Assembly (NCBI RefSeq): GCF_030812775.1 | Contig: NZ_JAUSTI010000001.1 | Span: 594,975 to 658,974, forward strand | Direction: 5' to 3' | DNA: 64,000 nucleotides | DNA from: Paenibacillus tundrae | GTDB taxonomy: Bacteria > Bacillota > Bacilli > Paenibacillales > Paenibacillaceae | Part shown: positions 25,347-34,962 of the stretch, piece by piece | Layout of the letters: the number at the start of each line of letters is the position of its first letter | Position numbering within the stretch: the stretch's first letter is position 1 | Program-made: the position numbers and the translations under genes | Notes under the pieces: generated by a model | Seen by the model: the letters and a program-made list of their open reading frames with translations, nothing else | The model's database searches: none | Told to the model about the DNA's origin: nothing

Positions 25347-28300
25347 ATGACGAAAACAGATTATCCATTAGCAATGGCTAAACCTCTGCTTCCACTGCGA
25401 GAAGCAATGGAGCAGACGACAGACCATACGGCGGTACAGGCTATAACAGATCTGATCCGCAAGGCGGAAATGAAGCAATTGACAATCGCATTCTGCGGGC
25501 ACTTCTCAGCCGGTAAGTCTAGTCTGATTAATAGTTTGTGTGGTAAACGGGTACTGCCTTCAAGTCCAGTGCCTACAAGTGCTAACGTGGTATCAATCCG
25601 CAATGGTGCGCCGCGAGCGATTATTCATACGACGGATCACGAAAGCGCTGACAATGCATCAGGCGTGGGTAGTACACTGGAGGTTTCCCCTGAGCAGTTA
25701 GAAGCGTATTGCAAAAATGGCGGCGCATATCGTTCGATTGAAGTGTGGGATGATATTCCTTTGCTGAAGAATGATGCAGTACTGTTAGATACACCTGGTG
25801 TGGATTCGACAGATCGAGGTCATGGATTGGCGACTCATTCAGCACTTCATTTAGCTGACGTCGTGTTCTATGTGATGGATTATAATCATGTGCAATCAGA
25901 GAGCAACTTGTCTTTTGCTAAAAGTTTGTCGGATTGGGGCAAACCGTTGTTCTTGATCGTGAATCAGATTGATAAACATCGAGAACATGAGCTTTCGTTT
26001 GATACGTATATTGAAGGTGTTGAAACGATCTTTAATGCTTGGGAAGTTCGATATGATGGGCTATTGTTCACATCACTTCGAGACAAGGATCACCGCTACA
26101 ACCAGTGGAAGCAGATTCCTGAGCTTATTGAACATATGTTGGAACATAAAGAGGGTCTGATCCAGCATAGTTTGGTGAGTTCCGCCAGTCATGTAACAGA
26201 ACAACATTTAGAGCGGCGAGCGGAAGAACGAGAAGAGGAAGAAGCAAGTTTGCTTGAGGAAATTGGTGGACCGGAAGGCTTGGAGAGATTGGAGCATGAG
26301 CTAGCTGCAATTCAGCAACAAGAAGCTGAGCTTCGTTCCAAGCCCTCACGGGAACGAGAGAAGTTTCGGGCAGAACTTGAACCTCTTCTAGCCAATGCCA
26401 ATCTCACACCAGCAGATATCCGTACGTCAGCAGGTGCATTTCTGGAAAGTCGCAAACCTGGATTCCGGGTGGGACTCCTATTTTCGGGAGGCAAAACGGA
26501 GCAGGAGAAACAACGTCGAGTGGCAGAGCTCGTTAACTTGTTGAATGACCAAGTTCAGGGACAAGTGGAGGTTCATATCCGGACGATGCTTAGACAGCTT
26601 GGTGAATCTCATCAGCTCTGGGGAGCTGAGTGGGAACAAGCGCTGAATGCAGAGCTTCCTGTCGTGGATGAAGCTTTGCTTGAGATGAAACGAAGTGCAA
26701 GTGCAGAGTTGTCGCCTGAGTATATACTTCAATATAGCAAAGAGTTGCGAGGCGAGATTGAGGCTCGCTACCGCAAGTCGGCCATGATGCTGGTCGACCG
26801 CATGCTTGAAGCGCTGAGCGCGCAAGGCGAAGCCGCGCTTCAAGCGCTGGACGCCAGCCGCACAGCGTTGCTGGCGCAATCCGCTGCGGCGACGCGCTAC
26901 ACAGCGCTCCAGCGCGCCGCCGCAGCGGAGGCAGCAGGGCTGCGCAGCCTGCTGCCTCCTGCGGGCTCCCTCCCCTCCGGACTATTGCCGGAGGTGCGGA
27001 GCCCGCAAGTGCCCGTGCATGAGCCGAGCGAAGCTCCCGGCTCGCACACGGGCACCACGCCTGTGGCTGCGCAGCCACAGGCAACGCCGCCGCGCACAGC
27101 AGCAGCGGCGCAAGGGCACCCGGCGGCTGGCGCTGAGCGTCGCCGGCGCCTGGATGCAGCGGCGGCACGGCTGGAGGCCGCCGCTGCGGTGGTGGAGCCG
27201 TACCCCGCCATGGGGTCGGCGGTACGGGATCTGCGTGCACGCGCGGCTTCGCTTGCCGGCGGCAAGTTTACACTCGCGCTGTTTGGTGCGTTCAGCGCGG
27301 GTAAGTCCTCCTTCGCCAACGCTTTGCTCGGCGAAGCTATCTTACCGGTCTCGCCGCACCCAACAACAGCGGCGATTAACCGCATCATGGCTCCGTCCGG
27401 TGGAGCGGAGCATGGCACTGCTCGAGTCCGGATGAAGACTCGGAATGCTTTCCAAGAGGATCTCGCATATTCATTCCGTTTGCTTGGCTTAGGCGAGCCT
27501 GAAGCCGATTGGCAGAAACGCGTCAAATCGCTATCGCCTCAAGATATACATCCAGCAGGAAGACCGCATTATAGCTTTTTGCAGGCGGCTGCGGCTGGTT
27601 GGGAGGATACTGCGGATCAATTGGGTCAAGATGTGTTAGTTGATCTGGCCGGTTATCGTAACTTTGTAGCGAATGAACGGAAGTCCTGTTTTGTTGATAG
27701 CATAGACCTCTACTATAGTTGTGCAGTTACGGAGCAAGGCATTGTTCTGGTAGATACACCAGGAGCAGACTCGGTGAATGCCCGACATACTGGAGTAACG
27801 TTTAATTATATGAAGAATGCGGATGCGCTTATTTTTGTAACGTATTATAATCATGCTTTCTCACAAGGAGATCGACAATTCCTGACTCAATTAGGCCGGG
27901 TGAAGGACAGCTCAGCTATGGATCAGATGTTCTTTGTTGTCAATGCGAGTGATCTTTCTTCATCAGAAGAAGAATTGGAACAAGTTCTGGATCATGTGAG
28001 CACCCAGCTTCGTACGAATGGAATTCGTTCGCCTCGATTATTCCCGGTGTCCAGCTTGCTTGCGATGGATGGTAAGAGCACCGGTAATGCTGAGTTGCTT
28101 CAGCAATCAGGCTTCACGCGGTTTGAAGAAGAATTCAATCGCTTCGCTGGTAGAGAGCTTGCCGATCTCGCCGTTCACGGAGCAGCGGAAGAATTGACCC
28201 GTGTGGTGCAGCGATTGAAGCAGAGAGCAGAGGATGCGGTGCAAGGTGAAGAGGTGTTAGAGCAGCGTCGTTTGGAGCTGAATGCGATCATGGATCAATC

Positions 28301-29018
28301 CGTAGGCCGTATTCGTACCCTCGCTGAGCGTTCCATGAAGGAGGAGCTAACACAAGAAACAGGTGAATTGCTCTTCCATGTTAGACAGCGACTCGGATAT
28401 CGACTGGGTACATTTATGGCCGAGGCATTCCATCCTTCAGTAATACGAGAAGATCGCGGTCAATTGAAAAGTGCCTTTGCTGCATGTGGACGTGAACTGT
28501 TGCGCATGATTGCAGTTGAGCTTGAACAAGAACTGCTGGCAACCACACTACGATTAGAACAAACGGGTCAGACATGGCTGCAGAAGCAGATCACGGATTG
28601 TATAGAAGAGTTGAAACGTCTATCTGGAGGGATGGATCTCTCCCTATCCTTTGATGAGGAATGGACAACACCGGTTCTTGATGAGATTCGATTAGAGGAG
28701 CCATCCGGCTGGAAAAGCTATCAGAGTTATCTACGCAATCCGAAGCAATTTTTCGAAGGAGGCGGACGTCAACGGCTGCAGGAAGTGCTAGAGCCTGTTA
28801 TTAAACAAATGGTCGCTGATGCGTTACCTCCTGCGCAGCAAAAGCTTATTGCATTCTATGATATGCAGCTACAGCAGTCATTACAGCACCAGGCCAGACA
28901 GTTGGAGGAGAGACTTCAAGAAGCAGTAAGTGCGCTGAACGAAACGCTGACAAGCGGCATACTCGCGGACGAATGGAATGCTCTTTCTCTAAAAGTACAG
29001 CAATTCGTACACGAATAA
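25347..29018 (+). CDS. dynA: two-headed dynamin-like GTPase (DynA type)
   Basis: A 1223-aa fused bacterial dynamin with two full GTPase modules, as in B. subtilis DynA (1193 aa), which binds and tethers membranes and helps membrane repair and phage tolerance. Module 1: P-loop GHFSAGKSS (51-59), DTPGVDS (~149), NQID (~206), then a helical stalk. Module 2: P-loop GAFSAGKSS (~646-654), DTPGADS (~803), NASD. The linker between them (~490-640) is Ala/Pro-rich, of very high GC, and its DNA is a run of inverted repeats. The frame is open from TTG 25320, but GGGGGAAAGG supports ATG 25347. Confidence 0.93.
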   Translation: MTKTDYPLAMAKPLLPLREAMEQTTDHTAVQAITDLIRKAEMKQLTIAFCGHFSAGKSSLINSLCGKRVLPSSPVPTSANVVSIRNGAPRAIIHTTDHESADNASGVGSTLEVSPEQLEAYCKNGGAYRSIEVWDDIPLLKNDAVLLDTPGVDSTDRGHGLATHSALHLADVVFYVMDYNHVQSESNLSFAKSLSDWGKPLFLIVNQIDKHREHELSFDTYIEGVETIFNAWEVRYDGLLFTSLRDKDHRYNQWKQIPELIEHMLEHKEGLIQHSLVSSASHVTEQHLERRAEEREEEEASLLEEIGGPEGLERLEHELAAIQQQEAELRSKPSREREKFRAELEPLLANANLTPADIRTSAGAFLESRKPGFRVGLLFSGGKTEQEKQRRVAELVNLLNDQVQGQVEVHIRTMLRQLGESHQLWGAEWEQALNAELPVVDEALLEMKRSASAELSPEYILQYSKELRGEIEARYRKSAMMLVDRMLEALSAQGEAALQALDASRTALLAQSAAATRYTALQRAAAAEAAGLRSLLPPAGSLPSGLLPEVRSPQVPVHEPSEAPGSHTGTTPVAAQPQATPPRTAAAAQGHPAAGAERRRRLDAAAARLEAAAAVVEPYPAMGSAVRDLRARAASLAGGKFTLALFGAFSAGKSSFANALLGEAILPVSPHPTTAAINRIMAPSGGAEHGTARVRMKTRNAFQEDLAYSFRLLGLGEPEADWQKRVKSLSPQDIHPAGRPHYSFLQAAAAGWEDTADQLGQDVLVDLAGYRNFVANERKSCFVDSIDLYYSCAVTEQGIVLVDTPGADSVNARHTGVTFNYMKNADALIFVTYYNHAFSQGDRQFLTQLGRVKDSSAMDQMFFVVNASDLSSSEEELEQVLDHVSTQLRTNGIRSPRLFPVSSLLAMDGKSTGNAELLQQSGFTRFEEEFNRFAGRELADLAVHGAAEELTRVVQRLKQRAEDAVQGEEVLEQRRLELNAIMDQSVGRIRTLAERSMKEELTQETGELLFHVRQRLGYRLGTFMAEAFHPSVIREDRGQLKSAFAACGRELLRMIAVELEQELLATTLRLEQTGQTWLQKQITDCIEELKRLSGGMDLSLSFDEEWTTPVLDEIRLEEPSGWKSYQSYLRNPKQFFEGGGRQRLQEVLEPVIKQMVADALPPAQQKLIAFYDMQLQQSLQHQARQLEERLQEAVSALNETLTSGILADEWNALSLKVQQFVHE
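26804..27266. repeat. serial perfect inverted repeats in dynamin linker DNA
   Basis: At least eight consecutive inverted repeats read through the coding strand. Arms: GCTTGAAGCGC 26804-26814/26835-26845; CGCCAGC 26852-26858/26870-26876; CCGCTGCGGCG 26881-26891/26918-26928; GGAGGCAGCAGG 26927-26938/26948-26959; GCGGGCTCC 26961-26969/26998-27006 with inner CCTCCGG/CCGGAGG; GTGCCCGTG 27009-27017/27047-27055; a perfect 24-bp palindrome 27059-27082; GCAGCGGCGGC 27156-27166/27177-27187; CCGTACC 27198-27204/27221-27227; CTTGCC 27252-27257/27261-27266. The frame stays open throughout. Confidence 0.85.
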
Positions 29019-29053
29019 GTCTACACGAAGTGTGTACCTATGAATTCATGTTC

Positions 29054-29098
29054 AAAAAGGCTCCCGATCGAGAGGTCAACAAGGGAGCCTTTTTTTTG
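29054..29098 (+). terminator. terminator after dynamin gene
   Basis: AAAAAGGCTCCC (29054-29065) pairs with GGGAGCCTTTTT (29083-29094), T-run to 29097. The A-run on the other side makes it usable from both directions. Confidence 0.9.
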
Positions 29099-29287
29099 TA
29101 CGAACAACCTGAAATGAAGAGAATATTCAAACATTTGATTGATAGTTGGTTGTTTACCCCTGTTAATGCCGCATTAAGGAGAAAGTAGCCTGAATATGGT
29201 CTGTTATTCGCTTTGCCGCGAAGGGGGTACGGTGATAAACTTCATAAATGTTCATACTATTTTGAACTAGACAAGAGGAGGAGAAAC

Positions 29288-31060
29288 ATGGATGTTCTCA
29301 GGCAACTGCAAACCTTTTTTTGGGAAAAGCGATCGTATTTATTTGTATCAATCTTGTTCCTCGCCTTAGCGACTGCACTCGGACTAGTATATCCGAACCT
29401 GCTCAGGATTTTGATTGATAACGTAATTATACCGCGAAATTTTGAAGACGTTCCCATACTTGCTTTGACGGTGTTAGGTGTTGTTATTTTAAAAGCAGGC
29501 ATGCAATTTTTACACGGTTTCTTTGGAGGTCGACTGGGTAACTTTTTGGCATACCGGCTTCGCAATGCTTGTTACGAAAAGCTTCAATTTTTATCCTTCC
29601 GTTATTACGACACGGCCAAAACGGGAGATCTGATGTCCCGCCTCACGGGAGATTTGGAAGCGATCCGGAACTTTATCGGGTTTGGCTTCGCACAGATTCT
29701 CAACATGGTATTAATGGTCGTATTCGGCGCAATTATGATGATGACAATGAGTTGGCAGCTTACGTTGTATACACTCATTTGTATTCCTCTACTTGCCTTC
29801 GTTGCGCTAAGATTCGAATCCCGAATTCACCCTGCGTTCCAAGAAATGCGACTCGCGCTGAGTTCACTCACGACAGCCGTACAGGAGAATATCACAGGCG
29901 TGCGTACGGTTAAATCTTTTGCTCGTGAGCCTTATGAAGTGGAGAAGTTCTCTACACGCAATGAACGTTACAAAACGAATCAGATTCATGCAGCAACCTT
30001 ATGGAGTCGTTATTTTCCGATCATGGAAATACTTGCTTCTGTAAGTGTGGTCTTGCTCTTGGTCATCGGTGGCAGAATGGTTATTCAGCAAACGCTAACA
30101 CTTGGTGAACTCGTTGCCTTTTTCAGTTTGATCTGGTACATAATTGGACCAATGTGGAACCTCGGTTTCCATATCAACAACTATACTCAATCCAAAGCTT
30201 CGGGTGAACGCGTACTAGAGCTATTGAATACGCCAGTAGATGTTCAAGAAACAGAAGATCCACTTATTATGGAGGCAGATCATGTTAAGGGACATGTAAC
30301 CTTCGAGTCAGTAACCTTCGCATATGGCAACAAAATGCCAGCCGTGACAGATATTAATTTTGATGCACCTCCTGGAACGGTCATCGGTTTCCTTGGCGGA
30401 ACAGGGTCAGGAAAATCAACGATTATTCAGCTCCTGATGCGTGCATACAACGTGAACTCAGGAACGATTAAGCTTGATGGCAAAAATATTAAAGACATCG
30501 GTATTCGTAGTTTACGTAGTCAGATTGCTTCAGTGTTTCAGGAAACGTTCCTGTTCTCCTCAAGCATTCGTAACAATATTTCCTATGGTTTGAAAAATGT
30601 AACGATGGATGAAATCATCCGGGCAGCGAAGTTAGCCAAAGCACATGATTTCATTATGGAATTCCCTGAGGGTTATGACACGGTTGTCGGAGAGCGCGGA
30701 ATGGGTCTTTCAGGTGGTCAGAAACAGCGGATTGCCATCGCAAGAGCTTTGTTGAAAAACCCGAAAATTCTAGTGCTTGATGATGCAACCAGTGCAGTAG
30801 ATATGGAAACCGAGCATGAGATTCAATCGGGCTTCCAAGAGGTCATGCGTGGTAGAACGACATTTATTATTGCCCACCGGATATCTTCACTCCGACATGC
30901 GGATGAGATTCTGGTGCTCGATGAAGGACGTGTCGTGCAGCGCGGTAAACACCAAGACCTTATTGAAGTACCTGGACCATATCAGGATGTTTATAAAATT
31001 CAATATGCAGATTACATTGCCCGCGGTAAGCGGGAGGCTGGGGAGCAGGTGAATTCATGA
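29288..31060 (+). CDS. heterodimeric ABC multidrug exporter, degenerate-site subunit (BmrC/YknU-like)
   Basis: A 590-aa half-transporter: six membrane segments (~1-310), then an ATPase domain with Walker A GGTGSGKST (~395), Q-loop, canonical signature LSGGQKQR and H-loop AHRISS. Walker B reads ILVLDDATSAVD, with Asp in place of the catalytic Glu, the same change as in BmrC-type subunits. It would therefore supply the non-hydrolytic ATP site. The frame is open from 29213, but GAGGAGGAG sits before ATG 29288. Its stop overlaps the partner ATG (ATGA). Confidence 0.92.
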   Translation: MDVLRQLQTFFWEKRSYLFVSILFLALATALGLVYPNLLRILIDNVIIPRNFEDVPILALTVLGVVILKAGMQFLHGFFGGRLGNFLAYRLRNACYEKLQFLSFRYYDTAKTGDLMSRLTGDLEAIRNFIGFGFAQILNMVLMVVFGAIMMMTMSWQLTLYTLICIPLLAFVALRFESRIHPAFQEMRLALSSLTTAVQENITGVRTVKSFAREPYEVEKFSTRNERYKTNQIHAATLWSRYFPIMEILASVSVVLLLVIGGRMVIQQTLTLGELVAFFSLIWYIIGPMWNLGFHINNYTQSKASGERVLELLNTPVDVQETEDPLIMEADHVKGHVTFESVTFAYGNKMPAVTDINFDAPPGTVIGFLGGTGSGKSTIIQLLMRAYNVNSGTIKLDGKNIKDIGIRSLRSQIASVFQETFLFSSSIRNNISYGLKNVTMDEIIRAAKLAKAHDFIMEFPEGYDTVVGERGMGLSGGQKQRIAIARALLKNPKILVLDDATSAVDMETEHEIQSGFQEVMRGRTTFIIAHRISSLRHADEILVLDEGRVVQRGKHQDLIEVPGPYQDVYKIQYADYIARGKREAGEQVNS

Positions 31061-32907
31061 GTGCTGATACGGTAGCAGATAGGCGCGAGGTTAAGGGAAC
31101 CTCGAATCAGAAATTAAATGAACGATTCGTATATCAAGATGATGAAATTATAGAAAAACCGTTTAACTGGAAAGAGTTTGGTCGATTGTTTGCATATATG
31201 AAACCTTATGCAAGGCAGCTCTTGCCACTTGTCATCTTCATGATGATATTGGGAACAATTACGAAATTGTCTGTACCGTTCCTAATCAGTTTGGCGATTG
31301 ACCGTGCAATAGCACCTCAGACGGGATTGCCTAGTATGACATTACTTTATTTGATCGCTGGCTCGGTACTTGCGCTGTATTTAATTCAGTGGGGTGCGAA
31401 TACGTATCGGATCAAGTTGACCAATATTATTGGACAGCGAGTCATTTACGATCTTCGATCAGACCTGTTCAAGCATATCCAGAAATTGTCCTTTAACTTT
31501 TTTGACAAAAGACCAGCAGGCTCAGTGCTTGTACGTGTTACGAATGACATTAACTCCTTGCAGGACTTGTTCACAAATGGTGCAGTTAACGTCATGATTG
31601 ACTGTGTACAGTTGCTTGGTATCATCGTCATTTTGTTGCTAATCAACTGGAAGTTGGGGCTTGCTGTCATTATCACGGTTCCGATTATGTTTATTATCTC
31701 GACCAAACTTCGTGTGTTGATTCGCCGTGCATGGCAAGACGTGCGTATGAAGAACTCCCGTATTAACTCCCACTTGAATGAATCCATTCAAGGGATTCGA
31801 GTGACTCAAGCGTATACGCAGGAAAAAGAGAACATGAAATACTTTGACAACATGAACCTGTCTAGCAAGAAGTCTTGGGATAGAGCATCGGCGATGAACC
31901 AGGGCTTCGGACCACTCATTGAAATTACGGGTGGTTTCGGTACATTAATTCTGTTCTGGTTTGGTGCATACCTGATTCAAGATAATCAGTTGACTGTCGG
32001 CTTGCTTGTTGCCTTTGCCAACTACGTCGGTAACTTCTGGGATCCAATCAATCGTCTAGGTCAAATGTACAATCAATTGCTGGTTGCGATGGCTTCTTCT
32101 GAACGGATCTTCGAATTCATGGATGAAAAGCCAAGTATTGCAGACAAACCAGGTGCGAAGCCACTTCCTTCAATCAAAGGAGATATCGTATTTGACAATG
32201 TTGTATTCGAGTATGAGAAAGGCAGACAGGCGCTGAAGGGAATCAGCTTTAAGGCAGATGCAGGTCAATCGATTGCACTGGTGGGTCACACAGGCTCTGG
32301 TAAGAGTACAATCATTAACCTAATCAGCCGCTTCTATGATATAACTGACGGGCGTTTAACGATTGATGGTCGGGATGTTCGGGATGTAACTGTAGAGAGC
32401 TTGCGCAGTCAGATCAGTATCGTGTTGCAGGATACATTTATCTTCTCAGGTACGATCCGTGATAATATTCGATTCGGGCGGCTGGATGCAACAAATGAAG
32501 AAGTGGAGGAAGCTGCAAAAGCAGTAAACGCTCATGAATTCATTATGAAGCTTCCAGGTGGTTATGATACTGAGGTTGAAGAGCGCGGAAATGTCTTATC
32601 CATGGGTCAACGCCAACTATTATCCTTCGCTCGTGCATTGCTGGCAAATCCACGTATCTTGATTCTGGATGAAGCAACAGCAAGTATTGACACGGAAACT
32701 GAACTGAAAATCCAGGAGGCGTTGAAGGTTCTGTTGCAAGGTAGAACATCCTTTATGGTCGCTCACCGTCTCTCGACGATTCGGAATGCGGATAATATTA
32801 TTGTACTGGATCATGGTGAAATTAAAGAAGAAGGAAACCATGAGCAGTTAATTAAACAGCAAGGTGTGTATAATGGGCTTATTGAGGCTCAGTACAAATT
32901 TTTGTAG
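31057..32907 (+). CDS. heterodimeric ABC multidrug exporter, catalytic subunit (BmrD/YknV-like)
   Basis: A 616-aa half-transporter with a ~45-residue N-terminal cytosolic extension, six membrane segments (~60-340) and an ATPase domain: Walker A GHTGSGKST (~412), Walker B ILILDEATASID with the catalytic Glu, H-loop AHRLST. The signature is altered to LSMGQRQ. In the heterodimer, its intact Walker site would face the partner's LSGGQ (active site), while its LSMGQ faces the partner's Asp-type Walker B (inactive site). Translationally coupled to the upstream gene. Confidence 0.92.
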   Translation: MSADTVADRREVKGTSNQKLNERFVYQDDEIIEKPFNWKEFGRLFAYMKPYARQLLPLVIFMMILGTITKLSVPFLISLAIDRAIAPQTGLPSMTLLYLIAGSVLALYLIQWGANTYRIKLTNIIGQRVIYDLRSDLFKHIQKLSFNFFDKRPAGSVLVRVTNDINSLQDLFTNGAVNVMIDCVQLLGIIVILLLINWKLGLAVIITVPIMFIISTKLRVLIRRAWQDVRMKNSRINSHLNESIQGIRVTQAYTQEKENMKYFDNMNLSSKKSWDRASAMNQGFGPLIEITGGFGTLILFWFGAYLIQDNQLTVGLLVAFANYVGNFWDPINRLGQMYNQLLVAMASSERIFEFMDEKPSIADKPGAKPLPSIKGDIVFDNVVFEYEKGRQALKGISFKADAGQSIALVGHTGSGKSTIINLISRFYDITDGRLTIDGRDVRDVTVESLRSQISIVLQDTFIFSGTIRDNIRFGRLDATNEEVEEAAKAVNAHEFIMKLPGGYDTEVEERGNVLSMGQRQLLSFARALLANPRILILDEATASIDTETELKIQEALKVLLQGRTSFMVAHRLSTIRNADNIIVLDHGEIKEEGNHEQLIKQQGVYNGLIEAQYKFL

Positions 32908-32951
32908 AGCAAACTTAAACATTTTCTAAGCGTTATATTACTTTAACCTAT

Positions 32952-33041
32952 AACACTCTGGTATTCTTTTAAACTTGATCTTCTCGGATAAGAGCAACCT
33001 ATTCGCTGGAGGCAGGTATAAAGGTTACTGGAGTGTTTTTT
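32952..33041 (+). terminator. terminator after ABC exporter operon
   Basis: AACACTCTGGTA (32952-32963) pairs with TACTGGAGTGTT (33026-33037, two G-T pairs), enclosing an inner AACCT/AGGTT stem, followed by TTTTTT. Large branched loop. Confidence 0.55.
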
Positions 33042-33186
33042 ATCTCGTACTTCCCGTATTGTCAATTCAATAAATCCATACACGATGGTCATCTTAAGAC
33101 GTGTATTATCTTAGATCATGCAAGCTTTCATATGTTATATTGAAGCAGCTTAGGGAAATCTACATTTAGGGCTGGGGGGAACACTT

Positions 33187-34830
33187 TTGCACGATACCTA
33201 CGTGAGCATACCATCAGCTCGGTTTGATCCGCTGGATCATATGCATTTTAAACTCACTTATATAGATCATACGAATGAGAATACGAGCGAATGGTTCTTG
33301 AAAAAGCATTTTATTGAAACGTATATGCTTATATTTGTGGTTAGTGGACAGGGCTGGCTAAGGATAGATGGGAATTTTGTGGAGCTGCATTCAGGTGGAC
33401 TGTATATCGGCTTTCCTGGGCAATTAGTAGAGGCGAATGTACATTCGTTAGACGAGTATGGTGTGTATCATATGAGCTTTGATGTAATGTTTACACGAGA
33501 GCAAGAAAGAGTGGTCGCTTTGGATCGAATGAAGCAGCTTCTCCGTTATGAGGTAAACGGTGAGCTCACATCCCTTTCACCCGTTGTTGTTGGTGAACTC
33601 TGTCAGATGATCTATCAGTTCATCTTGGACAAAGACGGCTTGCAACGGTATTACGGTCAGATTCGTTTTCAGGAGCTAATGTACACGATATTTTCTGATG
33701 GTGTTCTTGCAACAGAGAATGAACAGGCATTACCTATTGAACAGGTGAAGGTCTACTTGGAGCAAAATTATACGAATAAAATAAGCATTCAAGAGTTGGC
33801 AGCTGTTGCGCGAATGAGTTCAAGGCACTTTATGCGTGTTTTTAAGAAAAGATATGGTTGTAGTGCAATGGACTATTTGACCTCTTACCGAATCAAGCAA
33901 GCTCAGATGTTGATGAGGAACGATCACAATTATCGACTCAAGGATGTTGCATCATATGTAGGTTATCAGGATGAATCGTATTTCCGCCGCAAATTCAAAC
34001 AAATATCGGGTATTCCACCAGCGGCGTTCCTACGAAATAGCAAACAAAAAATTGCTGCCGTTCATCCGTTCAGTATCGGGATCCTGCTTGCACTGCAGAT
34101 CATCCCATGTGCGGCTCCAGCAAATCATCCATGGACGTATTATTATCGGCGGAAATATCAGACGGACAAGGTGATTCCACTCGCATTAGGGGAGAACACT
34201 TGGGTAGAACAGCTTCAATCACTTCAGCCAGATTATATTGTGACAGTATCCACAGATCTGTCCGAGTCTTTACAAAGTAAGCTTCAGTCCGTTGCTCCCG
34301 TTTGCACCGTCCTTTGGGAAAACAATGACTGGAAAGAGCATTTGAGAGTTGTTGCTCGTTTTTTGGATAGATCGGATATTGCCGAGGTATGGCTTAAGAG
34401 GTATGAAGAGCATGCAGCTCAAGTGAGGGAAGAGCTTGCAGTGAGCATTCGTGAGGACGAATTGCTTGTGCTCAAAGTGTACGGCGAGTATTTGCAGGTG
34501 CTTGGTTCTGCTAGCATTGCTTCTGTCTTCTATGAAGATATGGAAATGAATGCTCCTGCAGGCGCAGAGAATCTATGGAACAAGGATTCTGTCACCCTAC
34601 AGGAAGTATCCACGCTCCATTTTGCAAGATTATTGTTGATCATAGGAGAAGATGAGACTTCTAAACAGACTTGGACATGCCTGCGAGCTTCGGACGAGTG
34701 GAATAATATTGCTGCGGTACGAAATGGTAAGATGGACGTATTAATGTCTAGCGTTCTGCTGGATTATACGGCGTTCACCCATGAACTTATGCTGTATGAA
34801 CTATTAAAGCTGTGGCATGATCGTCCATAG
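33187..34830 (+). CDS. AraC regulator fused to siderophore-binding-protein domain (Btr-like)
   Basis: A 547-aa transcription regulator. The N-terminal cupin-like part covers ~1-170. An AraC/XylS double HTH lies at ~188-285 (ISIQELAAVARMSSRHFMRVFKK, LKDVASYVGYQDESYFRRKFKQISG). The C-terminal ~300-540 resembles a class III periplasmic binding protein (LQPDYIVTVSTDLSESLQ, VYGEYLQVLG, DEWNNIAAVRNGKMDVL). This is the layout of B. subtilis Btr, which activates siderophore uptake genes when ferri-siderophore binds. Start TTG 33187 with GGGGGGA. It probably controls the binding-protein gene immediately downstream. Confidence 0.9.
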   Translation: MHDTYVSIPSARFDPLDHMHFKLTYIDHTNENTSEWFLKKHFIETYMLIFVVSGQGWLRIDGNFVELHSGGLYIGFPGQLVEANVHSLDEYGVYHMSFDVMFTREQERVVALDRMKQLLRYEVNGELTSLSPVVVGELCQMIYQFILDKDGLQRYYGQIRFQELMYTIFSDGVLATENEQALPIEQVKVYLEQNYTNKISIQELAAVARMSSRHFMRVFKKRYGCSAMDYLTSYRIKQAQMLMRNDHNYRLKDVASYVGYQDESYFRRKFKQISGIPPAAFLRNSKQKIAAVHPFSIGILLALQIIPCAAPANHPWTYYYRRKYQTDKVIPLALGENTWVEQLQSLQPDYIVTVSTDLSESLQSKLQSVAPVCTVLWENNDWKEHLRVVARFLDRSDIAEVWLKRYEEHAAQVREELAVSIREDELLVLKVYGEYLQVLGSASIASVFYEDMEMNAPAGAENLWNKDSVTLQEVSTLHFARLLLIIGEDETSKQTWTCLRASDEWNNIAAVRNGKMDVLMSSVLLDYTAFTHELMLYELLKLWHDRP

Positions 34831-34894
34831 TAAAAAGTCTGAATCGTCAATATCATGCTAGACTGAATTTGATTATACTACTCCTATATCACAA

Positions 34895-34915
34895 TGATAA
34901 TGATAATTATTATTA
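34895..34915 (+). promoter_or_regulatory. Fur box upstream of siderophore-binding lipoprotein
   Basis: TGATAATGATAATTATTATTA contains the GATAATGATAATNATTAT core of Fur sites. It lies about 50 nt before the lipoprotein ATG, in the AraC-lipoprotein gap. AAT-repeat overlap extends the site on both sides. Confidence 0.85.
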
Positions 34916-34962
34916 ATTAGACGTTGTCATTACTTATTGACATATAGGGGGTACATACAGAA

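Noticed and set aside
26590..27526. Long minus-strand open frames (209 and 216 aa) and a plus-strand 138-aa frame across the dynamin linker
   Set aside because: They are by-products of the very high GC and lack of stop codons in this segment; no ribosome sites, and the dynamin frame is continuous with clear domains on both sides.
27636..27854. Minus-strand 72-aa frame within the dynamin second GTPase module
   Set aside because: Shadow frame with no ribosome site.
28973..29287. Small open frames between dynamin and ABC exporter, possible leader peptide like bmrB
   Set aside because: They overlap a terminator, lack good ribosome sites and no attenuator hairpin follows.
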